A stretch of 51,726 nucleotides of DNA, from the NCBI GenBank assembly GCA_051652645.1, contig JBOFUP010000082.1:1-51726 (forward strand), read 5' to 3'. This document shows, in pieces, positions 39,087-48,544 of the stretch. Origin of the DNA: UBA7332 sp051652645 (GTDB lineage: Bacteria; Bacteroidota; Bacteroidia; Bacteroidales; UBA7332). The notes beneath the pieces were generated by a model. It searched no databases. It saw nothing but the letters and a program-made list of their open reading frames with translations, and was not told the origin of the DNA. Every line of letters begins with the position of its first letter. The first letter of the stretch is position 1. A program made the translations under genes and the position numbers.

Positions 39087-40727
39087 TTACCATTTCAATA
39101 TTTCACCTAAAGCTATCTGCTGGAAAACCATTTGTGATTGACTACCCTCATAAAGTACACCAATTGTATTCTCGTCAATTGAGGTTATACAAGAGTATCC
39201 AAAACTTGAATACTCGTCAAGTTCAATCTTATACTCTTGTGGCCACGTCATTCCATCATCAAAACTAACCTTTAGAGTCATATGATCACGTCTAGTATAT
39301 GACTCTGGGTTACAAAAAAGCAAGATAGAGTGTTCAATTCCATCGCGCCTAAATGTATGTCTATGAATACTAGCCATACAAGTCGATTCGATCAAGGCAT
39401 TACGCGAGGTTGAATGCTCTATCCAATTATCACCTAAGTCAGATGTCACACATATCCTTCTACCGTTGTTCTCTATACTCCCTCGATTACGATTATCTCG
39501 CATATTAAGCATAATAGACCCATCAAGCAATTCAACAGCCATACACTCCGTGGTATTACTATAAGCTGGATTACTTGCTACCCAACTATTGCCGTTATCG
39601 CAACTCCAAGTTATATTAGAGAATGGAAGACCATTCTCATCCCTTCCTTGAGTAGGAAAAACAAGTGTTCCATCTTTAAGAGTTATACCGTGACCCGGGG
39701 CTGGTGCATATAGCCACCACTCTGGACGCTTTGTTTTAGAAGTAATATTAACAGGTTCACTCCACGAGTTACCATCATCACTACTTTTCGTTATAATAAA
39801 CTGAGACGTTTGTTTAACACCTACACCCGGTTGAGACCCCTTTGCTCTCCATTGGTGTATCCATATAGTACTATCATTAGTTAGTCCTTCTACCCACTCT
39901 CCACTCTTTTCATCCAAAACCCCGTGCATCCATAGCCCGGCAACATATATATCATCCGAATTTTCATCCACCAATATACAAGCGTCACTAACTCCATTAT
40001 ACTTCTCTGGCAGACCTCCCCACTCTTTCATATCCAAGACCACCTGCATCGGTCCCCAAGTAACTCCACCATCGAAACTTCTATTTATAGCAATATCCAT
40101 ATGACCTTGTAAATCTCTAGAACTGGTATATCTTGCATCATAAACAGCTATTAATGTTCCTTGTTTTGTTGTAGTTAGACCAGGTATTCGTGATGTATGT
40201 ACACCATCATCACCTTTTCGGCGAAGAGCTACACCTGCTCGAAGCTCCCTTTTGGGCGAACACCACTCTATATCTACCTTTCTCCTAGAATTAGTCAAAA
40301 CTCTCTCACAATCAATCTGAAAACGATTCGTAAGGTTAATACTCTCTTTGAGTCGGATTGACAACCATAGCGTTGTGGTGTCACTATCAAGAGATATTGG
40401 AGTAGCGAAGCGAACTATCTTACTTGACAACTGAGTTCCTCCAATTGGTGAAGCATCATCAATCAATGCTCCTTTTTTTCCCTTATAAAGTCTTAGATAT
40501 TCAATATCAGAGATATTTGTTGTGCCATCAAGATTAAAAGCAATCTCTCGAATCTCATTAATACTATTCGATTGCTTAATAACGTCAAGCTTAACAACAG
40601 GGTTATTCTCCATCCTTGTTAGAATAGGAAGTAGTGGTTGACGGAGCTCGACCTTTATCTGTGCTGAAATAGAACTAGCTGTTAAAAGTAGCATTAATTG
40701 GATAAGTGTGATTTGGAACTTAATCAT
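39087..40727 (-). CDS. nanH: Sialidase (GH33, BNR/Asp-box)
   Basis: This secreted exo-sialidase removes terminal sialic acids from host glycans. I chose ATG 40727 (MIKFQITLIQLMLLLTASSI, signal cut near ISAQ). An N-terminal beta domain (about 25-150) precedes the six-blade propeller. SRIPGL near residue 180 holds the first Arg of the triad. Five Asp boxes are seen: SFDGGVTW, SSDDGNSW, SCDNGNSW, TSDLGDNW and SFDDGMTW. The nucleophile Tyr is in VLYEGS near the end. Length (546 residues) matches Bacteroidales NanH. No nan transport or catabolic genes lie in the window. The GH97 gene upstream is separated by terminators and a 750-bp gap. Confidence 0.94.
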   Translation of the reverse strand: MIKFQITLIQLMLLLTASSISAQIKVELRQPLLPILTRMENNPVVKLDVIKQSNSINEIREIAFNLDGTTNISDIEYLRLYKGKKGALIDDASPIGGTQLSSKIVRFATPISLDSDTTTLWLSIRLKESINLTNRFQIDCERVLTNSRRKVDIEWCSPKRELRAGVALRRKGDDGVHTSRIPGLTTTKQGTLIAVYDARYTSSRDLQGHMDIAINRSFDGGVTWGPMQVVLDMKEWGGLPEKYNGVSDACILVDENSDDIYVAGLWMHGVLDEKSGEWVEGLTNDSTIWIHQWRAKGSQPGVGVKQTSQFIITKSSDDGNSWSEPVNITSKTKRPEWWLYAPAPGHGITLKDGTLVFPTQGRDENGLPFSNITWSCDNGNSWVASNPAYSNTTECMAVELLDGSIMLNMRDNRNRGSIENNGRRICVTSDLGDNWIEHSTSRNALIESTCMASIHRHTFRRDGIEHSILLFCNPESYTRRDHMTLKVSFDDGMTWPQEYKIELDEYSSFGYSCITSIDENTIGVLYEGSQSQMVFQQIALGEILKW

Positions 40728-41092
40728 AAATTCAAAGATGTTTACGGTATTATTAAAATATTTCACGAAGATAAGACTTTAGATATAGTTATCAACACTT
40801 TACGCGAATAGTAACCAATATAAAATATTATAATAGTTAATAAAACAGTAATATATTAAGGGCGCGCACAAGGTATTTGAATTACTAATTACTTATCTCA
40901 CTATCTAATTATTAAAACTATAAAGGTTACCACATAAGATGATGAATACTCAAATGTATTATTAAGATTGATTAATCACTATAGTATCTTATCCAAAAAG
41001 GAGTACTAATTGGGTTTCTTAGCTAATAATTAGGATATTCTATCTTAGCAAAGTAATAGTACTATCAATAATATGAAGCTAAACTCCCAAAG

Positions 41093-41255
41093 TACGTACG
41101 TATTTACACAAAAACATGTACGTAATTTATGATAAATACGTACGTACTTTACTTGAAATACGTACGTATTTCAAAAGATACTCAAACAAGATTGGTTACT
41201 TGTTGTTTGTCAATCTATTAGACTGGAACTTTCAAATAGGTAGTTTGGTAGTTTA
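41093..41255. repeat. Dispersed intergenic element, copy B: four 22-bp-spaced TACGTACGTA sites plus conserved block
   Basis: TACGTACGTA starts at 41093, 41137 and 41159; a degenerate CATGTACGTA at 41115 fills the second position, keeping the 22-bp step. TTACTTGTTGT starts 28 nt after the last site (41196) and AGTTTGGTAGTTTA lies at 41242-41255, as in copy A (3886-4047). The surrounding gap 40728-41515 is otherwise gene-free and very AT-rich. The element lies about 370 bp upstream of the sialidase start, beyond the terminators of the GH97 gene. Confidence 0.85.
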
Positions 41256-41359
41256 TTATGATCAATTCTGTAGATATAATGAATGATATTATTTCTCTAT
41301 TTTTCTTGTAAATTATAACTCCTTACTTTAAGAATGGTGATATTTAGTTTTTAAAAGAG

Positions 41360-41394
41360 TGGAGGGTGCACTACACTACGGCACACCCTCCACA
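41360..41394 (-). terminator. Second terminator after the GH97 gene
   Basis: GTGGAGGGTG/CACCCTCCAC, a 10-bp stem with extra inner pairing, followed on the minus strand by TCTTTT. Confidence 0.65.
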
Positions 41395-41424
41395 AAAATT
41401 GCGATTAGGTATTTATAAAGAGAA

Positions 41425-41480
41425 ACAGCATTCCCAAGATTAAGATCAAATCCTATTGATCTTAATCTTGGGAATGCTGT
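41425..41480 (-). terminator. First terminator after the GH97 gene
   Basis: A perfect 25-bp stem (arm ACAGCATTCCCAAGATTAAG...) with a 6-nt loop, 36 bp after the stop of the GH97 gene. Confidence 0.75.
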
Positions 41481-41515
41481 CAACAAGTTATTGTAATAGT
41501 TTATATTCTATCAAG

Positions 41516-43657
41516 TTACAGTTTCTTCAAACCTTTAAGCGACGTGTTGGCATCAGCTTCAACAAGGCTGATTGCAAAACCTCCACCAGGAGCACAATAT
41601 TGAGTCAACTTAGACTTGTTTGTAACCACAACTTTTCTGATCTGATAAGCTTGTGGGTTTGTTTTGTAGTGTGAATCCTTAGAATCTGAGTAAATAGTGG
41701 CAATATACTTTTTACCAGCATCAAGGAAATCGAAATTAAGCTGAGCTGTACGACCATTTTCGTCAACTGTAGATCCAACAAACCAACGGTTTCCACCTTT
41801 CTCTTTACGAGCAACTGTAATGTAGTCGCCTGGTTCTGCCTCTAGGTATTTTGACTCATCCCAATCGATAGCCACATCTTTAATGAATTGGAATGCATCC
41901 ATAAACTGCTCATAATGTTCTGGAAGGTCTGCAGCCATCTGAAGCGGGCTATACATTGTAACATATAGAGCTAACTGACGAGCAAGTGTAGTATTTACGT
42001 GCGAACCATTCTCTGGGTTTAATTTTGTCATATCCATAACAAAGATACCAGGAGTGTAATCCATTGGTCCACCAATAAGACGAGTGAAGGGAAGAAGAGT
42101 TGTATGGTCAGGTGTGTTACCTCCGAATGATTCGTACTCTGTTCCTCTTGCTGATTCGTTTCCAATCAAGTTTGGATATGTACGAGCCAAACCAGTAGGG
42201 CGAACAGCCTCATGAGCGTTTACCATCACTTTATATTCCGCAGCTTTCTTCACTGCATAAAGATAGTGATCATTAAGCCACTGTCCGTAGTGGTGCTCAC
42301 CTCGAGGAATCATATTACCTACATAACCAGATTTAACTGAGTTGTAGTTATTATCAACCATAAATTGGTAAGCTTTGTCCATGTGGCGTTCATAGTTTCT
42401 TACAGATCCTGATGTTTCGTGGTGCATCATCAAGCGTACACCTTTACTCTTTGCATAGTCACGAAGCATCTCAACATTAAAATCTGGATATGGAGTAACA
42501 AAGTCAAACACGTAATCTTTTGACATACCAAACCAATCTTCCCATCCTTGGTTCCAACCCTCAACAAGAATTTGATCAAAACCGTGCTCCGAGGCAAAAT
42601 CGATATATCTTTTTACTTTATCGTTGTTTGCAGAGTGCTTTGGAGTTGGGTTCACTTTTGTATAGTCTGTCTCACCGAGCTTAACACTTGGAAGATCTTC
42701 ACTATATGCCCATGACCCCTTACCAGTAATCATCTCCCACCAAACACCAATATATTTTACTGGTTTGATCCAAGATGTATCTTCAATCTTACAAGGCTCA
42801 TTCAAGTTGTATGTCATGCTCGATGCTAGGATATCAGTTGCTTTATCACTGACAATAGCCGTACGCCAAGGTGACACACATGGAGTTTGCATATAACCTT
42901 TTTTACCCTGAGCATCTGGTGTTAAATGTGACTCAAAGATCATCGTCTTATCATCCAAATTAAGGTGCATACAAGAATAATCTACTAATGCCGCCTCATG
43001 AAGATTAATATATATACCATCTGCTGATTTCAACTGAAGAGGTGTCTGAACACCTGTTTCTGAAAAAGGTGTCTGTGAGCAGTTTGGAGTTACTGCCTCA
43101 TTCATTGTTTCGCGGATAGTGGATAATTTAGTTTTCTGAACGTGATACTCTTGAGTATCATAATCGCCCGGCACCCAGAATGCATTATGGTCACCTGCCA
43201 TCGCGAATTGGGTCTTCTCCTCTTTAATAACGAAGTAGTTTAGGTCTTTCTGTTGAGGAAACTCATATCTAAAACCTAATCCATCATCAAATAGTCTGAA
43301 TCGAACAAGAATATGACGACCTGTTTCTGGTTGATTAAGTGTGACAGCCATCTCATTGTAGTGATTGCGTATTGCACTTTTCTCTCCCCATACAGGAGTC
43401 CATGTCTCATCAAATGTGTTGTACTTAACATCAGTTCTCTCGAAGCCACTTGTTAGGTCATGAGCATTATCTAACTCTAGCCCTAGTTTAGACTCTAGAA
43501 TAACTGGTTTCGCTTTATAATTTAGCTCGTAGGTAGGGACACCGTTCTTAATGTCTACATTAAGGAGGAACTCACCGTTAGGAGATTTTAGCTCTTGAGC
43601 ATCTAGTGCTAATGCAGCAGTAAAGAGCATTGAAGCGAACATGATTGGTTTCTTCAT
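41516..43657 (-). CDS. GH97 alpha-glucosidase (SusB-like)
   Basis: The 713-residue enzyme has a signal peptide (MKKPIMFASMLFTAALALDAQ). It has the GH97 order: N-terminal beta-sandwich (about 22-270), a (beta/alpha)8 barrel (about 280-565: YIGVWWEMITGKGSWAY, GFDQILVEGWNQGWEDW, MVNAHEAVRPTGLARTYPN, GNESARGTEYE) and a C-terminal beta-sandwich. The HEAVRPTG and GNESARG Glu residues match the Glu positions used by the inverting SusB type, so cleavage of alpha-glucosidic bonds with inversion is likely. It sits in the periplasm or on the surface. No SusC/SusD pair is in the window. A TATATTTG element lies upstream. Confidence 0.92.
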   Translation of the reverse strand: MKKPIMFASMLFTAALALDAQELKSPNGEFLLNVDIKNGVPTYELNYKAKPVILESKLGLELDNAHDLTSGFERTDVKYNTFDETWTPVWGEKSAIRNHYNEMAVTLNQPETGRHILVRFRLFDDGLGFRYEFPQQKDLNYFVIKEEKTQFAMAGDHNAFWVPGDYDTQEYHVQKTKLSTIRETMNEAVTPNCSQTPFSETGVQTPLQLKSADGIYINLHEAALVDYSCMHLNLDDKTMIFESHLTPDAQGKKGYMQTPCVSPWRTAIVSDKATDILASSMTYNLNEPCKIEDTSWIKPVKYIGVWWEMITGKGSWAYSEDLPSVKLGETDYTKVNPTPKHSANNDKVKRYIDFASEHGFDQILVEGWNQGWEDWFGMSKDYVFDFVTPYPDFNVEMLRDYAKSKGVRLMMHHETSGSVRNYERHMDKAYQFMVDNNYNSVKSGYVGNMIPRGEHHYGQWLNDHYLYAVKKAAEYKVMVNAHEAVRPTGLARTYPNLIGNESARGTEYESFGGNTPDHTTLLPFTRLIGGPMDYTPGIFVMDMTKLNPENGSHVNTTLARQLALYVTMYSPLQMAADLPEHYEQFMDAFQFIKDVAIDWDESKYLEAEPGDYITVARKEKGGNRWFVGSTVDENGRTAQLNFDFLDAGKKYIATIYSDSKDSHYKTNPQAYQIRKVVVTNKSKLTQYCAPGGGFAISLVEADANTSLKGLKKL

Positions 43658-43704
43658 ATTGTTTTAAGATTTTAGATTTAGTAGTTGATTGAACTTCTAT
43701 GCCG

Positions 43705-43712
43705 CAAATATA
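43705..43712 (-). promoter_or_regulatory. -7 element of the GH97 gene promoter
   Basis: TATATTTG on the minus strand, 48 bp before the start codon; no clear TTG at the expected -33 distance. Confidence 0.45.
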
Positions 43713-43847
43713 TATTGTATTGATATGAGATTAAGGTCAATATAGTAATAATATAGTTACTAGAGAAAAACTCAAGAATATAAAATCCTAAATAACAACG
43801 CAGTAACAAAAACCAAAACAGTAAATAAAGTAGTTGATTTTATATCG

Positions 43848-45533
43848 TTATTCTTCTTTTTTTCCTATCTTTTGAACTTCTGACTCAAACTCTTCACGCA
43901 TTCCAATAGCTTTATTTCTCATCCGAGTCCTATAATTATAGATAGTTGTGATAGAGTATCTGAGAAACTCAGCAATCTGAGAGCTCTCTACAACACCTAA
44001 TCTAACTAAAGCAAAAATACGTAGTTCAGTGTTCATTAGTTCCCCATTTTTTAAAATGATCTGCTCATCTGGTTGTAGTAATCTATTAAATTGCTCAACG
44101 AAATCAGGATATAGATCAAGGAATGTATTATCAAACTCTTGATAGAACTCAGTTAGCTCCCTCTCGGTTACCTCTTTTGACTTTAAACTCTTTATTAGGT
44201 CCTCTCTCTTATCGATCTGAGCTTGCTTAAGTATAGATCTTCGATAGTTGTCAATCTTGCCAATGTATGCAGAGCATAACTTTAGATATCTAGCAATGTA
44301 CTCCTCTTGAAGCGTATTTGCTTTAGAGAGTCTTTGATTGAATTGTGAAATCTTTTGGTTGTTCTGCAAGAGAGTGCTATTAAGCTCATTTAGCGTTTGG
44401 TTACTCAATTCAATTAGATGGTGTGCCTTCTGAAGTTGATTCTTTCTTCTTTGTAGAAGAATTAGTATAGTAATAAGTATGCAAGTAAGAAGTGAAATAA
44501 TGGTGAATGAAATATTCTTTAATCTCTGACTTCGAACAGATTCTTGCCTGTATGCTTGGTCAATAACGGGAAGGATACGTAGGACCTCTATTGTTCTAAG
44601 CTTAGCATTACTGAAAAGAGCATCTTCAAGAGAGAATATAATATATTTATAGGCTCTCTCTAGATCACCCTCTTCATAGAGTTGAAGAGCTAGGGTATAT
44701 AATGCTGCGTTCTCTTTGACTGCACATCTGATATCTGATATAGCAGCAATAGCTAGATAGTATTTAGCCATCTCAAGTTGGCCCTCCTTTTGGAGTACCT
44801 CAGCCATATTGTATGCAGTGTATGCATATGGTCTATCATCTGGTGTTAGAGCAGTAAGATTATTACTTATGAGTATTTTTGCCTCTTCATACTCTTTTTC
44901 ATCTAGTAGTCTTTCTGCTTTTATTGAACTGAAATCAAGTGAGGTGCTATCAATTATTTGCAGAATAGAGTCTTGATTTGCTTGACGTAGTTTGTTATAA
45001 TCTGGTGTTAGATTATTCTTGATAGAGTAGATATTCAGGTATCTATTTAGCTCTGTCTGGGTATGAAAATATGTGATCTGCTGCTGCTTATCAATTAGAT
45101 CGCTAGCTTTTATAGAAGATATGATCTCTGATGATTCTTTGTACATACCAGCTATGTTGTAAACTATGGATAGTTGAAGCTTTGCATCTATCTCTATTCG
45201 ATCACTATTTATTTGCCGAGCTACCTCTAGTGCTCTTACAGCATAAAAGAGAGAAGAATCTATTATGTAGGGTCTATACTCATCACTAAGTGACGAGTAT
45301 ACCCTAAAACTCTCTTGTTTTGATAATCGTAAACTTCCTACCCGTCTTAGGGCCTCTATCCTTTTCTCACGTTCTATTACAAAAGCCTCACTCTGACTTA
45401 TCGTTCTATCAAGAAGAGTAAGTACAGAATCAACCGAATTAGCTGTAATTGAGAAAGTGATAGTTAATAGTATAATAGTTAAGCTGAGAAACTTGGTCAT
45501 TGGATTCATTCTATTTGATGAGAAAGAGAACAT
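43848..45533 (-). CDS. DUF6377-type membrane regulator with HTH
   Basis: The 561-residue protein (ATG 45533) has an N-terminal signal or anchor (FLSLTIILLTITFSI), a TPR-like helical sensor region (about 40-315), a membrane segment (ISFTIISLLTCILITILILL near 345), a coiled coil (about 365-415) and a C-terminal LuxR-like helix-turn-helix (MNTELRIFALVRLGVVESSQIAEFLRYSITTIYNYRTRMR, cited in parts: SQIAEFLRYSITTIYNYRTR). This order is typical of the DUF6377 regulators of Bacteroidota. The ligand and targets are unknown. Its ATG overlaps the stop of the amidase-like gene by one base (TGATG), so both are translated together. Confidence 0.8.
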   Translation of the reverse strand: MFSFSSNRMNPMTKFLSLTIILLTITFSITANSVDSVLTLLDRTISQSEAFVIEREKRIEALRRVGSLRLSKQESFRVYSSLSDEYRPYIIDSSLFYAVRALEVARQINSDRIEIDAKLQLSIVYNIAGMYKESSEIISSIKASDLIDKQQQITYFHTQTELNRYLNIYSIKNNLTPDYNKLRQANQDSILQIIDSTSLDFSSIKAERLLDEKEYEEAKILISNNLTALTPDDRPYAYTAYNMAEVLQKEGQLEMAKYYLAIAAISDIRCAVKENAALYTLALQLYEEGDLERAYKYIIFSLEDALFSNAKLRTIEVLRILPVIDQAYRQESVRSQRLKNISFTIISLLTCILITILILLQRRKNQLQKAHHLIELSNQTLNELNSTLLQNNQKISQFNQRLSKANTLQEEYIARYLKLCSAYIGKIDNYRRSILKQAQIDKREDLIKSLKSKEVTERELTEFYQEFDNTFLDLYPDFVEQFNRLLQPDEQIILKNGELMNTELRIFALVRLGVVESSQIAEFLRYSITTIYNYRTRMRNKAIGMREEFESEVQKIGKKEE

Positions 45534-48500
45534 CAATTTAGTGGTTCTAGAAAGAATTTAATTAGTGATTCAAATAGTTGATCTCTCTCCTGCTGACTCT
45601 CAATGGCCTCAATAGGGAATCCTATCGAGATAGATCTGTATTTGCTTCCTTTGAATGCAACTGCAGCACTTATATTGGTGTCGGTATATCGAAGGAAAGT
45701 AAAGGCTTCTTTTGTTGCCGGTTCTATTCCGTCTGGTTGATCAACATGATATGACTCAGCATTAGGCTGATTGTATATCTTGAATCTATTTGAGGATCTT
45801 AGAGCAAAAGATGGAGATGGAACCACTCTAACAATCCCATTTGCAGATGCTCTATCTGTTCTCCAAATATATTTTAGAATATCTTTGGCAAACTGCTCTC
45901 TCTCTACATCCCTAGCAGGATTAAGAGATCTATCTGATATATCTGTCCCAATATAGGCTCCACTCACAATAATATTCATTCCACTTTGAGAAGCTCTTGT
46001 CAGGGCAATCTGCATTGTGGTATCAAATATTGCAAATTTAGACTCGTAAGCACCGTGGCCAATAATTGTCTTCTTTTCCTTGCCTTGAATTATGTTTATG
46101 ATAGAGTAAACGTTTGAGTTAATATCTATATTACCGAGAGACTCATCGCTTACTGAGGTATAGGAATAGCCCAAAGCTGCGAATGATTTTCCATGAATGT
46201 ATGGATAGTCAAATGAGTTGCCTGCAATTGGTTTGCCTGCCCAATCATCATATGAGGCTCCGAAGCCTGGTGAATCATCATCGGTCCACTTTTCTGAGCG
46301 TCTGAATTCGTGTTGCCTCCCAATGTAGTCAATTGAGTAGTGATCCGGGACACCAAAATCTACTAGATCTGTGAAACCGGCAAGTGAATCCTTTGTAGCG
46401 AAACTTCCTGGAGCAGAAACTCTATTGAAAGCGTTTACAATCAACACTCTACCTCTCTCATTTTGTGCTTTGTGTATGGATAGTATTTCAGAGTGGAAAC
46501 TCTCACCGCCTCTATTTAGAGCAGACACCTTGAAGCTGTATCTCTTGCCCTCTTCAATAGGTCTTATATATTCATTTCCTTTTACTAAGACCCCATTGTC
46601 GAACGCTCCATCGTCCACCCTGGTATAGACTACATACTGCTCAGCTTTAGCTGTTGGTTCGAGAGGATCAATTGTTTCATCCCAAGTTAACTTAGCATTA
46701 TTTAATTCGTGAAACTCAACAGCGAATCTATTAATTGGTAATGGCTGAACAATATATGCCCTTTTATCTCTTGATGTAATGAATTTAAGAATCCCTTTAT
46801 AAATAGCTCTTGCAACTACAAAACGAAATTGCGGATCGAGTCCATATCTCATATCCGCGAAGTTTTGATGAGAAAGAAGCTCAAGAAGCATAGTTGGCAC
46901 TTCAGGTGTACGTGCCTCTGCATATGATCTATCCCAGATTGCACGACGTCTCCAATTAGGGTCAAACTGAGACCTTACATCTGAGACAATAGATGTAACA
47001 ACCATGTCCGTGAGGTCTCTTGAAGCCATTCTTGATGTTCCGTCGGCATACTTACCTGAATTGTGTTTGGTGTAATATATACCAAGTGTTCCTACTGTTG
47101 TATCATTATATGTTACACCAGCATCTGAGTGGAAAGCCAAAGCCAGATCAACTGGTATCTTCATACCCTTCTCTTTAGGAAGCCTAGAGGAACCTCCAAT
47201 AAGATGATTTACCCAAAGGCCTCTTCCTGCATAATCGTCTATATAGTCATTCTCTCCATCCTTCATCGAATATACTGATCTAGGAAATCCTGCCCATTGC
47301 ATCCAATAACGAGAAGCTTCAACAAAACGTGGCATACCACTCGTCTCAGGGTCGACATTAAACGATGTAACACCCTCTCTTGGTGACCTTGCAATATTAC
47401 CATAACCACCTCCAAACTTAACAGCATCAGCTGTAATAATAGATCCTTTGTCATCCGAACGGTTGGTTAGAGTAACAGATCCTTTGTCGAACTCCATTCC
47501 ATTCTCAAAATGGTAATCACCTATATGTACCCAGGTACTCCCTCCCATTTGTTGATTGACTTGTACCTTGGATACTCCGCCTAAGTGTCTTATAGTATAT
47601 TGTGCATCGGTTGCACTATTAGTGAGTGATTTGTAAGAGACATATACAGCGTATTTACCTCTTTGGGGAATGTTTGGTATCCAGTGAGCCTTGCTTAGCT
47701 TATCTTGCTTTGTAGATTTAATCTCGCGATATGAACCCATAGCGAATGGGTTTTCTCCGTCTAGATATACTGTTTTCTTATTGGCAAAACCGGCCATCCC
47801 TCCTTTATGCCAGGCTCCTTCTTCTTTATATATGGAAGAAAAATTTGAGGCATCTTGATCCACAATAATTTCATTAGTGTTGCTATCCATTTCGCGAGGA
47901 AGAATTGTTACAGCTCCAGCATTTCGCAACATGGGGACAAGATATGGAAGTACATAACTCTGTGTAAATAGGTCTTCGACAGTTTGAAAACACTTCGAGC
48001 GCTGCCACTCCCAACGTTGAAGTGATTGCTCATAGTACCTTCCATGACTCTGCCATAGTGCTATATGATTACCATCTAATCCTGAGGTTATGGTATTAAG
48101 GTATGGCTTAGAAAGATCTTTTACTAGTGGTGGTGAATCATCTCGTTTGGCAGCTCTATTTTGATCAAACTCTTGTGTTCTTCTGAGTGCATTAGGAGTA
48201 TAGTATGATAATTTTTTTCCATCTGCGAGAATAGTGAGTTCGTACTTCCGCATATCTGAAGGTAAAACGTCTTTAACCCTACGGTAAATCTCTGTTATCT
48301 TTTCAGGATGTAATGGTATGGAAGTGATGCTCGGAGATACTACAATCTTTATTGCTTTACCTTTCTCTACTCGATGAGAAATAACCTTTGCACTACCAGA
48401 CTGAGGTACTGCTCTCATCTCTTGCTCTAAAACTTTGTTAACATCGTCTCTCCAATTGGATGATTTCTGAGCTATTAAGGTCAAAGGGAATATTGCGAAT

Positions 48501-48544
48501 GCAAATATTATTGGGTATATTAATTTCATGATCTTACGATTCAT
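45533..48544 (-). CDS. Secreted amidase-like protein with golvesin and FN3 domains
   Basis: The 1003-residue protein has a signal peptide (about 1-26). Its N-acetylmuramoyl-L-alanine amidase (Ami_3-like) core is split around an inserted beta domain: first part near 150-220 (HIALWQSHGRYYE, H168; LPRE, E218), second part near 463-590 (LALAFHSDAG, H472; PTMLLELLSHQ, E555), which fits the zinc His/Glu/His and catalytic Glu set. The insert (about 240-380: WHKGG, AHWIPNIPQRGKYAVYVSY) is a golvesin-like carbohydrate-binding fold. A FN3-type domain (about 600-690) and a flavodoxin-like end (near 700-1003, no active site known) follow. It likely trims peptidoglycan. Annotated relatives carry the name xanthan lyase, which the domains do not support. 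An alternative ATG at 48529 gives a more typical signal peptide. Confidence 0.78.
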   Translation of the reverse strand: MNRKIMKLIYPIIFAFAIFPLTLIAQKSSNWRDDVNKVLEQEMRAVPQSGSAKVISHRVEKGKAIKIVVSPSITSIPLHPEKITEIYRRVKDVLPSDMRKYELTILADGKKLSYYTPNALRRTQEFDQNRAAKRDDSPPLVKDLSKPYLNTITSGLDGNHIALWQSHGRYYEQSLQRWEWQRSKCFQTVEDLFTQSYVLPYLVPMLRNAGAVTILPREMDSNTNEIIVDQDASNFSSIYKEEGAWHKGGMAGFANKKTVYLDGENPFAMGSYREIKSTKQDKLSKAHWIPNIPQRGKYAVYVSYKSLTNSATDAQYTIRHLGGVSKVQVNQQMGGSTWVHIGDYHFENGMEFDKGSVTLTNRSDDKGSIITADAVKFGGGYGNIARSPREGVTSFNVDPETSGMPRFVEASRYWMQWAGFPRSVYSMKDGENDYIDDYAGRGLWVNHLIGGSSRLPKEKGMKIPVDLALAFHSDAGVTYNDTTVGTLGIYYTKHNSGKYADGTSRMASRDLTDMVVTSIVSDVRSQFDPNWRRRAIWDRSYAEARTPEVPTMLLELLSHQNFADMRYGLDPQFRFVVARAIYKGILKFITSRDKRAYIVQPLPINRFAVEFHELNNAKLTWDETIDPLEPTAKAEQYVVYTRVDDGAFDNGVLVKGNEYIRPIEEGKRYSFKVSALNRGGESFHSEILSIHKAQNERGRVLIVNAFNRVSAPGSFATKDSLAGFTDLVDFGVPDHYSIDYIGRQHEFRRSEKWTDDDSPGFGASYDDWAGKPIAGNSFDYPYIHGKSFAALGYSYTSVSDESLGNIDINSNVYSIINIIQGKEKKTIIGHGAYESKFAIFDTTMQIALTRASQSGMNIIVSGAYIGTDISDRSLNPARDVEREQFAKDILKYIWRTDRASANGIVRVVPSPSFALRSSNRFKIYNQPNAESYHVDQPDGIEPATKEAFTFLRYTDTNISAAVAFKGSKYRSISIGFPIEAIESQQERDQLFESLIKFFLEPLN

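Noticed and set aside
39087..43657. Complete polysaccharide utilisation locus
   Set aside because: Sialidase and GH97 genes are near each other, but there is no SusC/SusD pair and terminators separate the two genes.
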